Assembly: GCA_963828215.1 (NCBI GenBank)
Contig: CAWHFO010000060.1
Coordinates: forward strand, 496,001-560,000
Direction of reading: 5' to 3'
From: CAVTJL01 sp963828215
Lineage (GTDB): Bacteria > Pseudomonadota > Alphaproteobacteria > Geminicoccales > Geminicoccaceae
DNA: 64,000 bases
The translations under genes and the position numbers were made by a program. Below the pieces are notes generated by a model. That model was not told where the DNA came from. It worked only from the letters and a program-made list of their open reading frames with translations, and ran no database searches. The first letter of the stretch is position 1. Every line of letters begins with the position of its first letter. This document shows, one piece after another, positions 29,248 to 37,691 of the stretch.

Positions 29248-31578
29248 ATGGCTCCAAATGACAAACCGTCGCTCGGCTTGCTGAGGACTCCGCTGATGTC
29301 GCCAAGTCCGTCCCTTCGTGCCACCGACCGTGCCGTCGGCGGGGCCAGGACGCATTTCCGGTTCGGGCTGCTCGGGCTCCTGCTCGCGTGCGGGCTTCCG
29401 GCCCTGCCTGTCGCAGCCGCCGAAGTCGCGCCCGCAGCCGCTCACGAGCCGGCGGCGGCCCCGGCTCAGGTCCAGGAGCTGCTGAAGCTCCTGGCCGATC
29501 CCGCCGTCCAGGAGTGGCTCGCCGAGCGCCGGGCCGCCGCACCGTCGGGCGAGGCCGCCCCGGCAGTGAGCGGCACGGCGGCGAGCGGTACGGCGGCGAG
29601 CGGTACGGCGGCGAGTGGCGGCGACATGGCGGGCATGGGCGGTGCCATGGGCCTGCAGGAGCAGGTCGGTGAGCGGCTGAGCGCCATCCGCGAGCATCTG
29701 AAGGGCGTGGCGGCGGAGGTGCCGCGCCTGCCCGGCGACTTCAGCCGGGCGCACGACGTGGTCATGGCGTCGCTCTCGCAGGGCGGCCTGCTGGGGGCGG
29801 CGACCCTGGTCGCCCTCTTCGTGGGCATGGGCTTCCTGCTCGAGTGGATCTTCTGGCGGGCCAGCGCCGGCCTGCGGGCGCGCATCGTCGACACGCCGCT
29901 CACGTCGGTCCGCCAGCGCCTGATCAGCACCGTGATGCGGCTCGGCTTCGCCGTGGCGTGGGTCCTCGCCTTCGCCATCGGCAGCGTCGGCGCCTTCCTC
30001 CTGCTCACCTGGCCGCCACTGCTGCGCGAGCTCGTGCTCGGCTACCTGATGGTCTTTCTAGTCATCCGCATGGCGTACGTCGTGGCGCGCTTTCTCTTCG
30101 CGCCAGGCGCCGAGCGGTTCCGCCTCGTGCCGGTGAGCACGCCCAGTGCCCGAATCTGGACACGGGGCATCGAAACCTTCGTCGGCTGGTTCGCCTTCGG
30201 CTGGGTCACGATCGGGGCGCTGGCGCTGCTGGGCTTCCCGGTCGAGGGCCGCCGCCTCGTCGCTTATGTGCTGGGGCTCGGTCTGCTCGCCATCATCTTG
30301 TGGATGATCTGGAGCATTCACGCGCTCAGAGTGGCGGAGCGGCCGGCCGACACCGCCTCCGCCACCCATTTCGGCAAGCTCGTTCCCATCCTGCTCACCG
30401 CCGTGGCCGTCCTGATGTGGGGCCTCTGGGTGGCCGGCATCATGCGCCTATTCTGGCTCCTCGTGGTCCTCCTGGCCCTGCCCCCGCTGCTCGGAGCCGC
30501 GCGACGAACGGTCAGGCACCTTCTCCGCCCCACGGAGGAGGCGACCGGTCAACCTCCGCCGCCGAGCGTGCTGGTCGCCGCCGTGGAGCGCGGCATCCGA
30601 GCGCTCCTCATCATCGGCGCGGCGCTCGAGCTGGCCTGGGCCTGGGGCCTCGACCTCGGCCAGATCACCAGCGGCAACACCATGGGCATGCGCCTCCTGG
30701 GCGGCGCCCTCAACGCCGTTATCATCTTCCTGCTCGCCGACTTCGCCTGGCATCTGCTCCGCGCCTTCATCGACCGCCAACTCTCCAGCGCCGACAGCAC
30801 CCCGCACGCCGAAGGCGTGGAGGCCAGCCGGCAGGCCCGGCTCAGGACTCTTCTGCCGATCCTCCGCAACATCGCGTTCGTCGTGCTCCTGGTGATGGCG
30901 GCCCTCATGGCGCTGGCGTCGCTGGGGGTGCAGATCGGCCCGCTGCTGGCCGGCGCCGGCGTGGTCGGCGTCGCCATCGGCTTCGGCGCCCAGACGCTCG
31001 TCAAGGACATCATCGCCGGCATGTTCTTCCTCCTCGACGACGCCTTCCGGGTCGGCGAGTACATCGTCAGCGGCAGCGTCAAGGGCACGGTCGAGTCGTT
31101 CTCGCTGCGCTCGGTGAAGCTGCGCCACCACCGCGGCCCGCTCTTCACCGTGCCCTTCGGCTCCCTCGGCGCCATCCAGAACCTGTCCCGCGACTGGGTC
31201 ATCGACAAGCTGATGGTCGGCGTGACCTACGATACCGACCTGGACAAGGTGAAGAAGGTCATTCGGCAGGTCAGCAAGGAGGTCATGGAGGACCCGGAGC
31301 TCGCCGCCATCATCCTCGAGCCGCTGAAGTCGCAGGGTGTGGCGGAGATGGGCGACTTCGCCATCCAGATCCGAATGAAAATAAAGACCAAGCCGGGCGA
31401 GCAGTTCGCGGTCCGCCGGGTGATCTACGACAAGCTGAAGAAGCACTTCGCCCTGAATGGCATCCACTTCGCGTTCCCGACCGTCACGGTCGCCGGCGGC
31501 GATGCCGGTGCGGCGACCTCGGCGGTGGCGCAGCGCGCGATCGAGATGACCCGGCCGGAGCCGCAGGCAGCCGAATAG
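29248..31578 (+). CDS. MscS-family mechanosensitive ion channel
   Basis: The 776-residue inner-membrane protein has a signal-like first hydrophobic segment (FRFGLLGLLLACGLPALP, then VAAAE), an Ala/Gly-rich periplasmic region, about ten further membrane spans and the C-terminal MscS core: pore helix GVAIGFGAQTLVKDIIAGMF, DDAFRVGEYIV, VKLRHHRGPLFTVPFG. It resembles the YbdG/YbiO-type long channels that release solutes under hypo-osmotic stress. The ATG at 29248 has GAGGG about 10 bases upstream; an in-frame ATG at 29296 with GAGGA upstream is equally plausible. A 15-bp tandem repeat lies at 29568-29617. It is a single gene, divergent from the amidohydrolase. Confidence 0.9.
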   Translation: MAPNDKPSLGLLRTPLMSPSPSLRATDRAVGGARTHFRFGLLGLLLACGLPALPVAAAEVAPAAAHEPAAAPAQVQELLKLLADPAVQEWLAERRAAAPSGEAAPAVSGTAASGTAASGTAASGGDMAGMGGAMGLQEQVGERLSAIREHLKGVAAEVPRLPGDFSRAHDVVMASLSQGGLLGAATLVALFVGMGFLLEWIFWRASAGLRARIVDTPLTSVRQRLISTVMRLGFAVAWVLAFAIGSVGAFLLLTWPPLLRELVLGYLMVFLVIRMAYVVARFLFAPGAERFRLVPVSTPSARIWTRGIETFVGWFAFGWVTIGALALLGFPVEGRRLVAYVLGLGLLAIILWMIWSIHALRVAERPADTASATHFGKLVPILLTAVAVLMWGLWVAGIMRLFWLLVVLLALPPLLGAARRTVRHLLRPTEEATGQPPPPSVLVAAVERGIRALLIIGAALELAWAWGLDLGQITSGNTMGMRLLGGALNAVIIFLLADFAWHLLRAFIDRQLSSADSTPHAEGVEASRQARLRTLLPILRNIAFVVLLVMAALMALASLGVQIGPLLAGAGVVGVAIGFGAQTLVKDIIAGMFFLLDDAFRVGEYIVSGSVKGTVESFSLRSVKLRHHRGPLFTVPFGSLGAIQNLSRDWVIDKLMVGVTYDTDLDKVKKVIRQVSKEVMEDPELAAIILEPLKSQGVAEMGDFAIQIRMKIKTKPGEQFAVRRVIYDKLKKHFALNGIHFAFPTVTVAGGDAGAATSAVAQRAIEMTRPEPQAAE
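29568..29617 (+). repeat. 15-bp tandem repeat coding for Ser-Gly-Thr-Ala-Ala
   Basis: The unit AGCGGTACGGCGGCG is repeated just over three times in frame within the MscS gene, encoding SGTAA units in the periplasmic linker before the first channel span. The first copy differs by one base. Copy number could vary between strains by replication slippage without shifting the frame. Confidence 0.75.
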
Positions 31579-31607
31579 GGCCCGATCGGCCGGCGGGAGT
31601 TGTTGCG

Positions 31608-31865
31608 ATGTCGATGATGTGCGAGGCGCGGCCGGGCGATCTCGAGCACGCCGCGCGGCGCGTGCTGGATCGGCTGGCGCAGGAGGGGCTGGAGGGCGAG
31701 GCGCTGGCCTCCGCGGCGACCGCCGAGGTGGCCGCCCTCTGGGCGCACCTGCCCGAGCCCGAGATCGCCGCCGCGGTCAGGCGGTGTCTGGCGAGGCCGC
31801 CCGAGCCGGGCGAGCCCGAAGGCGAGCGCAGCGCGCCACGCCCGCCAGATCCCGGGCGAAGCTGA
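31608..31865 (+). CDS. Small hypothetical protein (85 residues), overlapping prmC end antisense
   Basis: The open frame begins with ATG 31608, preceded by a good GGGAG ribosome-binding site, 30 bases after the MscS stop. The first 60 residues look protein-like, with helical Ala/Glu/Leu/Arg pattern (HAARRVLDRLAQEGLEGEAL, EIAAAVRRCLARP), then a Pro-rich end. I do not recognise the family. Its last 89 bases overlap the 3' end of prmC on the opposite strand, which weakens the call. If real, it is cotranscribed with the channel. Confidence 0.4.
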   Translation: MSMMCEARPGDLEHAARRVLDRLAQEGLEGEALASAATAEVAALWAHLPEPEIAAAVRRCLARPPEPGEPEGERSAPRPPDPGRS

Positions 31866-32674
31866 CCTCGAGCCCCTGCGCCTCGGCCAGGCCCGCCAGG
31901 GCATCGGCTTGGCCGACGCCCAGCTCCAGCAGGGCCAGGCCGTCCTCGGCAAGGAGGGCGGGCAGCGCCGGCAGGATCTCGCGGTAGGCGTCGAGACCGT
32001 CGAGGCCGCCGGCCAGCGCCAGGCGCGGCTCGAAGGCGGCCACCTCCGGCTCCAGCCCCTCCAGCGCCCCCAGGGCCACATAGGGCGGATTGGCGAGGAC
32101 GAGGTCGAAGCGGCCCTGAAGCGCCGTCGCCCAATGGCCGCCGACCAGCCCCAGGCGGCCCAGGACGCCGTGCCGCCGGGCATTGAGGGCGGCCACCCTC
32201 AGGGCCGCCTCCGAGCGGTCGACGCCGATGCCCCTGGCCGCCGGCCAGAGGGTGAGGGCCGTGACCAGGAGACAGCCGGAGCCGGTGCCGAGATCGAGGA
32301 TGCGGAGGGGGGCGCTGCGGTCGGGCTTGGCCCTCGACGCCTCCTCGATCAAGAGCTCGGTCTCCGGGCGCGGCACCAGGACGGCCGGCGAGACCGCGAA
32401 CAAAAGGCCGAAAAACTCGCGCTCGCCCACCAGATAGGCGAGCGGCTCGCGGCGCAGGCGGCGCTCGACCAGCAGGTCCAGGCCGGCCTGCTCGGGCGCG
32501 GTCAGGAGGCGCTCGGGCCAGGGCCAGCTGACGCTCGCGGGTAAGGCCCGTCGCGCGCTGCAGCAGAAGGCGCGCCTCGAGGTCGGCGCCCGGGATGCCG
32601 GCGGCGCGGAGCCGCGCCCGGGCCTCCCGGAGTGCCCTGCCCAGGGTCAGGCCCGGCTCAGTCGACGTCGGCAA
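31777..32674 (-). CDS. prmC: Peptide chain release factor N5-glutamine methyltransferase (one frameshift)
   Basis: PrmC methylates the glutamine of the GGQ motif in release factors, in the cytosol. The N-terminal helical domain (LREARARLRAAGI, DLEARLLLQRATGLTRE), the SAM-binding motif ILDLGTGSGCLLV and the catalytic LANPPYVALG are all present. An extra C near 32523 (GGCCCTGGCCC) splits the frame; without it the gene encodes 298 residues. A TTG at 32674, overlapping the prfA end by 17 bases, is the only suitable start. It follows prfA directly, the usual order, and its substrate is PrfA itself. Confidence 0.88.
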
Positions 32675-33737
32675 GGCGGGCCGCCTGCTCCTCGGCGATC
32701 AGCGCCCCGGTCAGCTCGCCCAGCGCCTCGCCCGAGAGCACCTGCTCGAGCTTGTAGAGGGTCAGGTTGATGCGGTGGTCGGTGACCCGGTTCTGCGGAA
32801 GTTGTAGGTGCGGATGCGCTCCGACCGGTCGCCGGAGCCGACCTGGCCGCGCCGGCTCAGGGAGCGCTCGGCATCCCGCGCCGAGCGCTCCGCCTCGTAG
32901 AGACGTGCGCGCAGGATCTTCATCGCCTTGGCGCGGTTCTTGTGCTGGGATTTTTCGTCCTGGATCGCGACGACGAGGCCGGTCGGCAGGTGGGTGATGC
33001 GGACGGCGCTCTCGGTCCGGTTGACGTGCTGGCCGCCGGCGCCGGAGGCGCGGTAGACGTCGATCCGCAGATCCTCCTTCTCGTCGATCTCGATGTCGAC
33101 CTCCTCCGCCTCGGGCAGCACCGCCACGGTCGCGGCCGAGGTGTGGATGCGGCCGCCGCCCTCGGTGACGGGCACCCGCTGGACCCGATGGACGCCCTGC
33201 CTCGAACTTGAGATGGGCGAAGACGCCCTTCCCCTCGACGCTGGCTGTCGCCTCCCTGATCCCGCCGAGATCGGTCTCGCTCAGCGCCAGGATCTCGAAC
33301 CGCCAGCCCCGCAGATCCGCGTGGCGCTGGTACATGCGGAGCAGGTCCCCGGCGAAGAGCGCCGCCTCCTCGCCGCCGGTGCCGGCGCGGATCTCGAGGA
33401 TGGCGCTCTTCTCGTCCGCCGCGTCCCGAGGCAGCAGCAGCACCCGCAGCCGCTGCTGCAGCGCCGGCAGCCGTTCCGCCAGCTCCGCCCGCTCGGCCTG
33501 GGCCAGCTCGCGCATCTCGGCGTCGCCGCCGCTGTCCCGCATCAGGGCCGAGAGATCCCGCTCCTCGAGCTGAGCCGCGCGGAGCGCCTCGATCCCGGCG
33601 ACGATCGGCTCCAGCTCCGCCAGCTCCCGGCCCAGGCGCCCATAGTCGGCAGCGCTGGCCGTCGCCAGGAGGGCGGTCAGCTCCTGCTGGCGCGCCAGGA
33701 TGGCGTCGAGCTTCTGGTCGAAGGCACTGGTGCTCAT
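32658..33737 (-). CDS. prfA: Peptide chain release factor 1 (two compensating frameshifts)
   Basis: RF1 recognises UAA and UAG and triggers peptide release on the ribosome. The N-terminal coiled domain (SAFDQKLDAILARQQELTAL), AGTGGEEAALFAGDL and the GGQ loop GAGGQHVNRTESAVRI are clear, as is DEKSQHKNRAKAM. The central part is in another frame than both ends: one extra G near 33198 (GAGGCAGGGCG) and one missing C near 32799 (TTCCGCAG where TTCCCGCAG is expected). Corrected length is 359 residues, normal for RF1. As an essential gene it must be intact in the cell, so these are sequence errors. prmC follows with overlap. Confidence 0.93.
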   Translation of the reverse strand: MSTSAFDQKLDAILARQQELTALLATASAADYGRLGRELAELEPIVAGIEALRAAQLEERDLSALMRDSGGDAEMRELAQAERAELAERLPALQQRLRVLLLPRDAADEKSAILEIRAGTGGEEAALFAGDLLRMYQRHADLRGWRFEILALSETDLGGIREATASVEGKGVFAHLKFEAGRPSGPAGARHRGRRPHPHLGRDRGGAARGGGGRHRDRREGGSADRRLPRLRRRRPARQPDRERRPHHPPADRPRRRDPGRKIPAQEPRQGDEDPARTSLRGGALGAGCRALPEPARPGRLRRPVGAHPHLQLPQNRVTDHRINLTLYKLEQVLSGEALGELTGALIAEEQAARLADVD

Positions 33738-33773
33738 GATGGCGCAAATACCTGCCGGGGTGCCCCGGCAGGG

Positions 33774-34250
33774 TCAAGCGGTCTCGCTGGGGGGCGGCTC
33801 CAGGAGCCTCGGGCCGGGGCCCTGCTCCGAGAGCACGTCCCGCGGATTGCGGAGCGGGCAGTCCTTCATCGACAGGCAGCCGCAGCCGATGCAGCCGTCG
33901 AGCTCGTCCCGGAGCCGCGTGAGCTTTTTTAGTCTCGCGTCGAGCTCGGCCCGCCATCGGCTGGAAAGCCCGCGCCAGTCCGCGGCCGTGGGCGTGCGAC
34001 CGTCCGGGAGGGCGGCCAGGGCATCGCCGACGATGGCCAGCGGGATACCCAGCCGCTGGGCCACCTTGATGACCGAAACGCGGCGCAGCACCTCGCGGGA
34101 ATAGCGGCGCTGATTGCCAGGGCTCCGCCGGCTGCGGATCAGGCCCTTGGCCTCGTAGAAGTGGATCGTCGAGACGGCAAGGCCGCTCCGGCCGGCCACC
34201 TCGCCGACCGACAGCTCCCTCGCAAGGTCCCGAGGACCGGGCTCGCTCAT
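33774..34250 (-). CDS. soxR: Redox-sensitive MerR-type regulator SoxR
   Basis: The 158-residue protein has the MerR winged helix (ELSVGEVAGRSGLAVSTIHF, ending YEAKGLI), a dimerisation helix and the [2Fe-2S] motif with Cys120, Cys123, Cys125 and Cys131 (CIGCGCLSMKDCPLRNP), the hallmark of SoxR. It senses redox-cycling compounds or superoxide and activates promoters with overlong spacers. The ATG is at 34250, only 10 bases from a SoxR box (34260-34277) shared with the divergent FMN reductase. In non-enteric bacteria SoxR directly controls small sets of detoxification genes, which fits this arrangement. Confidence 0.95.
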   Translation of the reverse strand: MSEPGPRDLARELSVGEVAGRSGLAVSTIHFYEAKGLIRSRRSPGNQRRYSREVLRRVSVIKVAQRLGIPLAIVGDALAALPDGRTPTAADWRGLSSRWRAELDARLKKLTRLRDELDGCIGCGCLSMKDCPLRNPRDVLSEQGPGPRLLEPPPSETA

Positions 34251-34255
34251 CCGGC

Positions 34256-34286
34256 TTGACCTCAACTTGACTTGAGGTTCTATGCC
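34256..34286 (+). promoter_or_regulatory. SoxR box and 19-bp-spacer promoter of the FMN reductase-NAT operon
   Basis: CCTCAACTTGACTTGAGG (34260-34277) has perfect 6-bp arms and matches the known SoxR operator (CCTCAA...TTGAGG, 18 bp). It overlaps a rightward promoter with -35 TTGACC (34256-34261) and -10 TATGCC (34281-34286) separated by 19 bases, the overlong spacing on which MerR-family activators work. The target gene ATG is at 34326. Confidence 0.8.
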
Positions 34287-34325
34287 GTGCTCCTCGTAGA
34301 GGGACAAGACGAGAGTGCGGAGCCC

Positions 34326-34887
34326 ATGACGAGGAAGATCGAGCTTGCCCTGATCTATGGCAGCACGCGCGAGGGGCGTTTCTGCGACACGGTCGGCCCA
34401 TGGGTCCGCTCGCAGATCGAGGCCCTGGCCGGGCTCGTCCCGGATCTCATCGACCCGGCCAGGGTGGGCCTCGCCTCGACCGAGGAAAGGCTCGACCTCA
34501 AGCGGCGCATCGATCGGGCGGAGGCGTTCGTCGTCGTGACGCCCGAGTACAACCACTCCTATCCGGCGCCGCTCAAGGCGCTGATCGATTCGGTGCATGC
34601 GGAGTGGCGGGCCAAACCCGTCGCCTTCGTCTCCTATGGCGGCGTCTCGGGCGGCCTCCGGGCGGTCGAGCATCTCCGCCTCGTCTTCGCCGAGCTGCAC
34701 GCCGTCGGAATCCGCGACGGCGTCGAGCTTCGCCAACGCCCGCCAGCAGTTCGACGCCGAGGGTCGGCTGGGGAGCCCCGAGCCGGCGCAAAAAGCCATG
34801 GCGACGATGCTGGCGCGTCTCGCCTGGTGGGCGCAGGCGCTGAGCGACGCGCGCGATGCCCGCATCTATCCGGAGGCCGTGGCGTGA
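34326..34887 (+). CDS. NADPH-dependent FMN reductase-type flavoprotein (one frameshift)
   Basis: This cytosolic flavodoxin-like reductase has the FMN phosphate loop LIYGSTREGRFCD, the active-site stretch VVTPEYNHSYPAPLKALIDS and SYGGVSGGLRAVEHLR. Relatives reduce quinones, azo dyes or chromate with NADPH. One extra G near 34728 (GGCGTCGAGC) shifts the frame before FANARQQFDAEG; corrected length is 186 residues. It lies just downstream of a SoxR box and its stop overlaps the GTG of the acetyltransferase gene (GTGA), so the two form a SoxR-controlled operon. Confidence 0.88.
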
Positions 34888-36026
34888 GCCGTTCCGACAC
34901 CGGGGAGGCGGGCGTGGCGCGAGCGCGGGTTCTCGTTCTCGGCCGCTCACCCGAGGTGCTGGAGACCGTGATGCAGGAGCTTGCCGAGCTCGGCATCGCC
35001 GTCGAGGGCTCCGTCGACGCGGAGCACGCGGCCGAGCGGTTCGACGCGAGCGCGCTCGACCTGATCGTCTTCGGCGGAGGCCTCATCGGCCCGGTTGGCC
35101 AGCGCCTCAGGCGCGCCTTCGCCCGGCAGAGCCCCGACGTGCGCTTTCTCGATACCTGTGCCCCCCAGGCGGTCCACCGGGTCGTGGCCGCGCTCAGCGG
35201 GGAGAGCGAGCGGCTGCCGGTCGATCTCGACGCCTACTGCGCTCGGATCGGCTACAAGGGCCCTCTGACCCCGACGCTCGAGACGCTCCGGGCCCTGGTC
35301 GAGCGCCATCCGGCCGCCATCGTCTTCGAGGCCATCGACGTCCTGCTGGATCGAGGGATCGATCTCTCGCCGGCCGCGGTCGACGCCAAGCTGATCGGCA
35401 GCCGCCGCGGTGGCTACTGCTACGAGCAGAACAGCCTTTTTCTCCGGGTGCTCCGAGCCATCGGCTTCGAGGTCCAGGGACTGGTCGGGCGCGTGCGCTG
35501 GCAGGCGCCGCCGGGCGCTGCGCCGCGACCCCGCACCCACATGGCCCTGCGGGTCAGGGTCGACGGCGCGCCCTGGCTCGCGGACGTCGGCTTCGGGGGG
35601 TGCGTGCCGACCGCGCCCCTGCGCATGGACAGGGCGGAGCCGCAGGCGACCCGCCACGAGGCCTTCCGCGTCCTGCCCTTCGGCGACGCCCTGCTCGTCC
35701 AGGCCAGCCTCGAGGGCCGGTGGATCTCTCTCTATGAGCTCTCGCCCGAGCCCCAGCAGGACGTGGACTACGAGCTGCCCAACTGGTTCACGTCGACCCA
35801 TCCGCGGTCGCACTTCCGCCACCGGCTGATCGTATCGCGGGTGACACCCGACGCACGCTCCACGCTTCTCGACGGCCGGCTCACCGTCCGCACGGTCGAA
35901 GGACAGGTCGATCGCCGCGTCCTCGATGCCACCCGAATCGAGCAGGCCCTCGTCGAGACGTTCGGCCTGCCGGTCGCTCCCGATTGGCGACCGGCCATCG
36001 CGCGGGCCGCGGCGGCCGCTGCGTGA
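34884..36026 (+). CDS. Arylamine N-acetyltransferase with an N-terminal receiver-like domain
   Basis: NATs transfer acetyl from acetyl-CoA to arylamines, hydroxylamines or hydrazines. Residues from about 112 on match the family (DAYCARIGYKGPLTPTLETL), with the catalytic triad Cys (RRGGYCYEQN), His (RTHMALRV) and Asp (WLADVGFGG). The usual ENL motif is changed (VFEAIDVLL). The product is 380 residues, about 100 more than normal. The extra N-terminus (RARVLVLGRSPEVLETVMQE; LDLIVFGGGLIGPVGQRL) looks like a receiver fold with Gly where the phospho-acceptor Asp would be. The GTG at 34884 overlaps the reductase stop. Being under SoxR, it may detoxify redox-active aromatic amines. Confidence 0.82.
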   Translation: MSRSDTGEAGVARARVLVLGRSPEVLETVMQELAELGIAVEGSVDAEHAAERFDASALDLIVFGGGLIGPVGQRLRRAFARQSPDVRFLDTCAPQAVHRVVAALSGESERLPVDLDAYCARIGYKGPLTPTLETLRALVERHPAAIVFEAIDVLLDRGIDLSPAAVDAKLIGSRRGGYCYEQNSLFLRVLRAIGFEVQGLVGRVRWQAPPGAAPRPRTHMALRVRVDGAPWLADVGFGGCVPTAPLRMDRAEPQATRHEAFRVLPFGDALLVQASLEGRWISLYELSPEPQQDVDYELPNWFTSTHPRSHFRHRLIVSRVTPDARSTLLDGRLTVRTVEGQVDRRVLDATRIEQALVETFGLPVAPDWRPAIARAAAAAA

Positions 36027-36041
36027 TTCCCCACGGCTGCG

Positions 36042-37691
36042 CTAAGGGTGATGGTCCGCGAGCACCCTCCCGGGCTCAGGCTCCGGGGTCCTGAGGCGGG
36101 TCGCGATCAGCTCGCCTGCCGCCTCGAGGATGGGATAGGCGACGGCGGTCAGGTGGGAGTTGATCCGCTTCAGGTCGCGGATCACGTCGAGATGCAGGCT
36201 GCTGGTCTCGAGGGTATCGGTGCGGCCGGTCCCGAGGCGAGCCAGATGCTGCTCGGTCGCCCGGCGCTCGGCATCGCGGAGCGCCGACTTGCGGCGCACC
36301 AGCTCTCGGGCGAGGCCCACGTCGCGCGACAGGAAGACGTTGAGCGCCAGGCGCATGTCGCCCATCACGCGCTCGTGGAAGGCCTGGATCTCGGCGAAGC
36401 CGGCCGGCGAGAACTTGAGCCGGTGCTTCATCTTCTTCGCGGCCAGCTCCATCAGGTTGCGGTCGATGATGTCGCCCACATGCTCGAGGTTGGTCGTGAA
36501 GGTCAGGATCTCGAGGCAGCGGCCGCTTTCCAGGGCGTCCAGGTCCTCGCGCGACACCTCGGTCAGGTAGAGCTTCACGGCCTCGTGCAGCGAATCGATG
36601 ACGTCGTCCTCGGCCTCGACGGCCTTGGCGAGCCTGGGGTCGTCGCTCTGGAAGACCAGGATCGCACGGCGCAGCATGCCCTCGACGATGTCGCCCATGC
36701 GGAGCGCCTCGCGGGCGGCGCCGGCCAGGGCCTCGGCCGGAGTGTCGAGGGCATCGCGGTCGAGATGGCGCGGCCGCCGGGCGTCCTCGGCAACCGCCCG
36801 GTCGGGCAGCAGCCGGGCGCAGAGGCGGGCGACCGGATCGAGCAGGGGCAGCATGACGACCGCGGCCAACAGGTTGAAGGCGGTATGGGCATTCACCACC
36901 TGGCGGGCCGGATCCCCGGTCAGAAGCCGCAGCAGCCCGGCCAGCTCCGGTAGGAGAAGCAGCAGCGGCAGCGCCACCATCAGCCGCATCAGCAGGTTGC
37001 CGACCTGGGCCCGCCGCGCCGGTGCATCGGCGCCGGCCGTGATGGCCACGGGCCCGATCGCGCCGCCCACATTGGCGCCCAGCACCAGCGCAATCGCCAG
37101 CGTGGGGCCGACCAGATGGTTGCTGGCGAGCGACATCACGAGCAGCACGATGGCCAAGCTCGAATGGGCCAGCCAAGTCAGCAGCGCCGCGAGAAAAAAG
37201 GCCAGAAGCGGCGAGCCGGCGAGGTCGCCGAGCAGCAGGGGCAGAGCCGGCCCGTCGCGGAGCGGCGCGGTTGCGTCGACGGTCATCTCGAGGGCCACGA
37301 GCATCAGGCCGAGGCCGATGGCGACCCGGCCGAGATGGCGCGGCCTCGACCCCGAGGTGAGGAGGAAGAGGCCCACGCCCAGCACCAGCAACGCCGGCGC
37401 CAGCCACCAGGGGCGGAACGCCAGGACCTGGGCCACCAGCGTCGTGCCGACATTGGCGCCGAGCATCACGGCCAGCGCCGGCACGGTCGGGATCAGGCCG
37501 CGCCCGGCGAAGGACGAGACCATCAGCGAGGTGGCGGTGCTGCTCTGCAGGATGGCGGTCACGCCGAGGCCGGCGGCGAAGGCCGAGAGGCGGCGTCGCG
37601 ACCAGGCGCCGATCACGCGACGGAGATCGGCGCCGTAGGCGCGGGTGATGCCGGTGCGCACCATGCGCACGCCCCAGAGAAGCAGGGCCAC
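36042..37691 (-). CDS. Na/Pi cotransporter family protein with PhoU-like C-terminal domain
   Basis: The 549-residue inner-membrane protein has two repeats of the Na/Pi-cotransporter (NptA/YjbB type) core with the QSSTATSLMVSSFA and HSSLAIVLLVMSLA motifs and AVMLGANVGTTLVAQ / LVLGANVGGAIGPV. A cytoplasmic PhoU-like helical domain occupies about residues 330-520. It moves phosphate across the membrane with sodium. The GTG at 37691 is the first usable start, but family resemblance (ETEILLDVAGG) continues about 12 codons upstream to about 37727, where no start codon exists, so the true start may be hidden by a sequence error. It is convergent with the NAT gene. Confidence 0.85.
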   Translation of the reverse strand: MALLLWGVRMVRTGITRAYGADLRRVIGAWSRRRLSAFAAGLGVTAILQSSTATSLMVSSFAGRGLIPTVPALAVMLGANVGTTLVAQVLAFRPWWLAPALLVLGVGLFLLTSGSRPRHLGRVAIGLGLMLVALEMTVDATAPLRDGPALPLLLGDLAGSPLLAFFLAALLTWLAHSSLAIVLLVMSLASNHLVGPTLAIALVLGANVGGAIGPVAITAGADAPARRAQVGNLLMRLMVALPLLLLLPELAGLLRLLTGDPARQVVNAHTAFNLLAAVVMLPLLDPVARLCARLLPDRAVAEDARRPRHLDRDALDTPAEALAGAAREALRMGDIVEGMLRRAILVFQSDDPRLAKAVEAEDDVIDSLHEAVKLYLTEVSREDLDALESGRCLEILTFTTNLEHVGDIIDRNLMELAAKKMKHRLKFSPAGFAEIQAFHERVMGDMRLALNVFLSRDVGLARELVRRKSALRDAERRATEQHLARLGTGRTDTLETSSLHLDVIRDLKRINSHLTAVAYPILEAAGELIATRLRTPEPEPGRVLADHHP

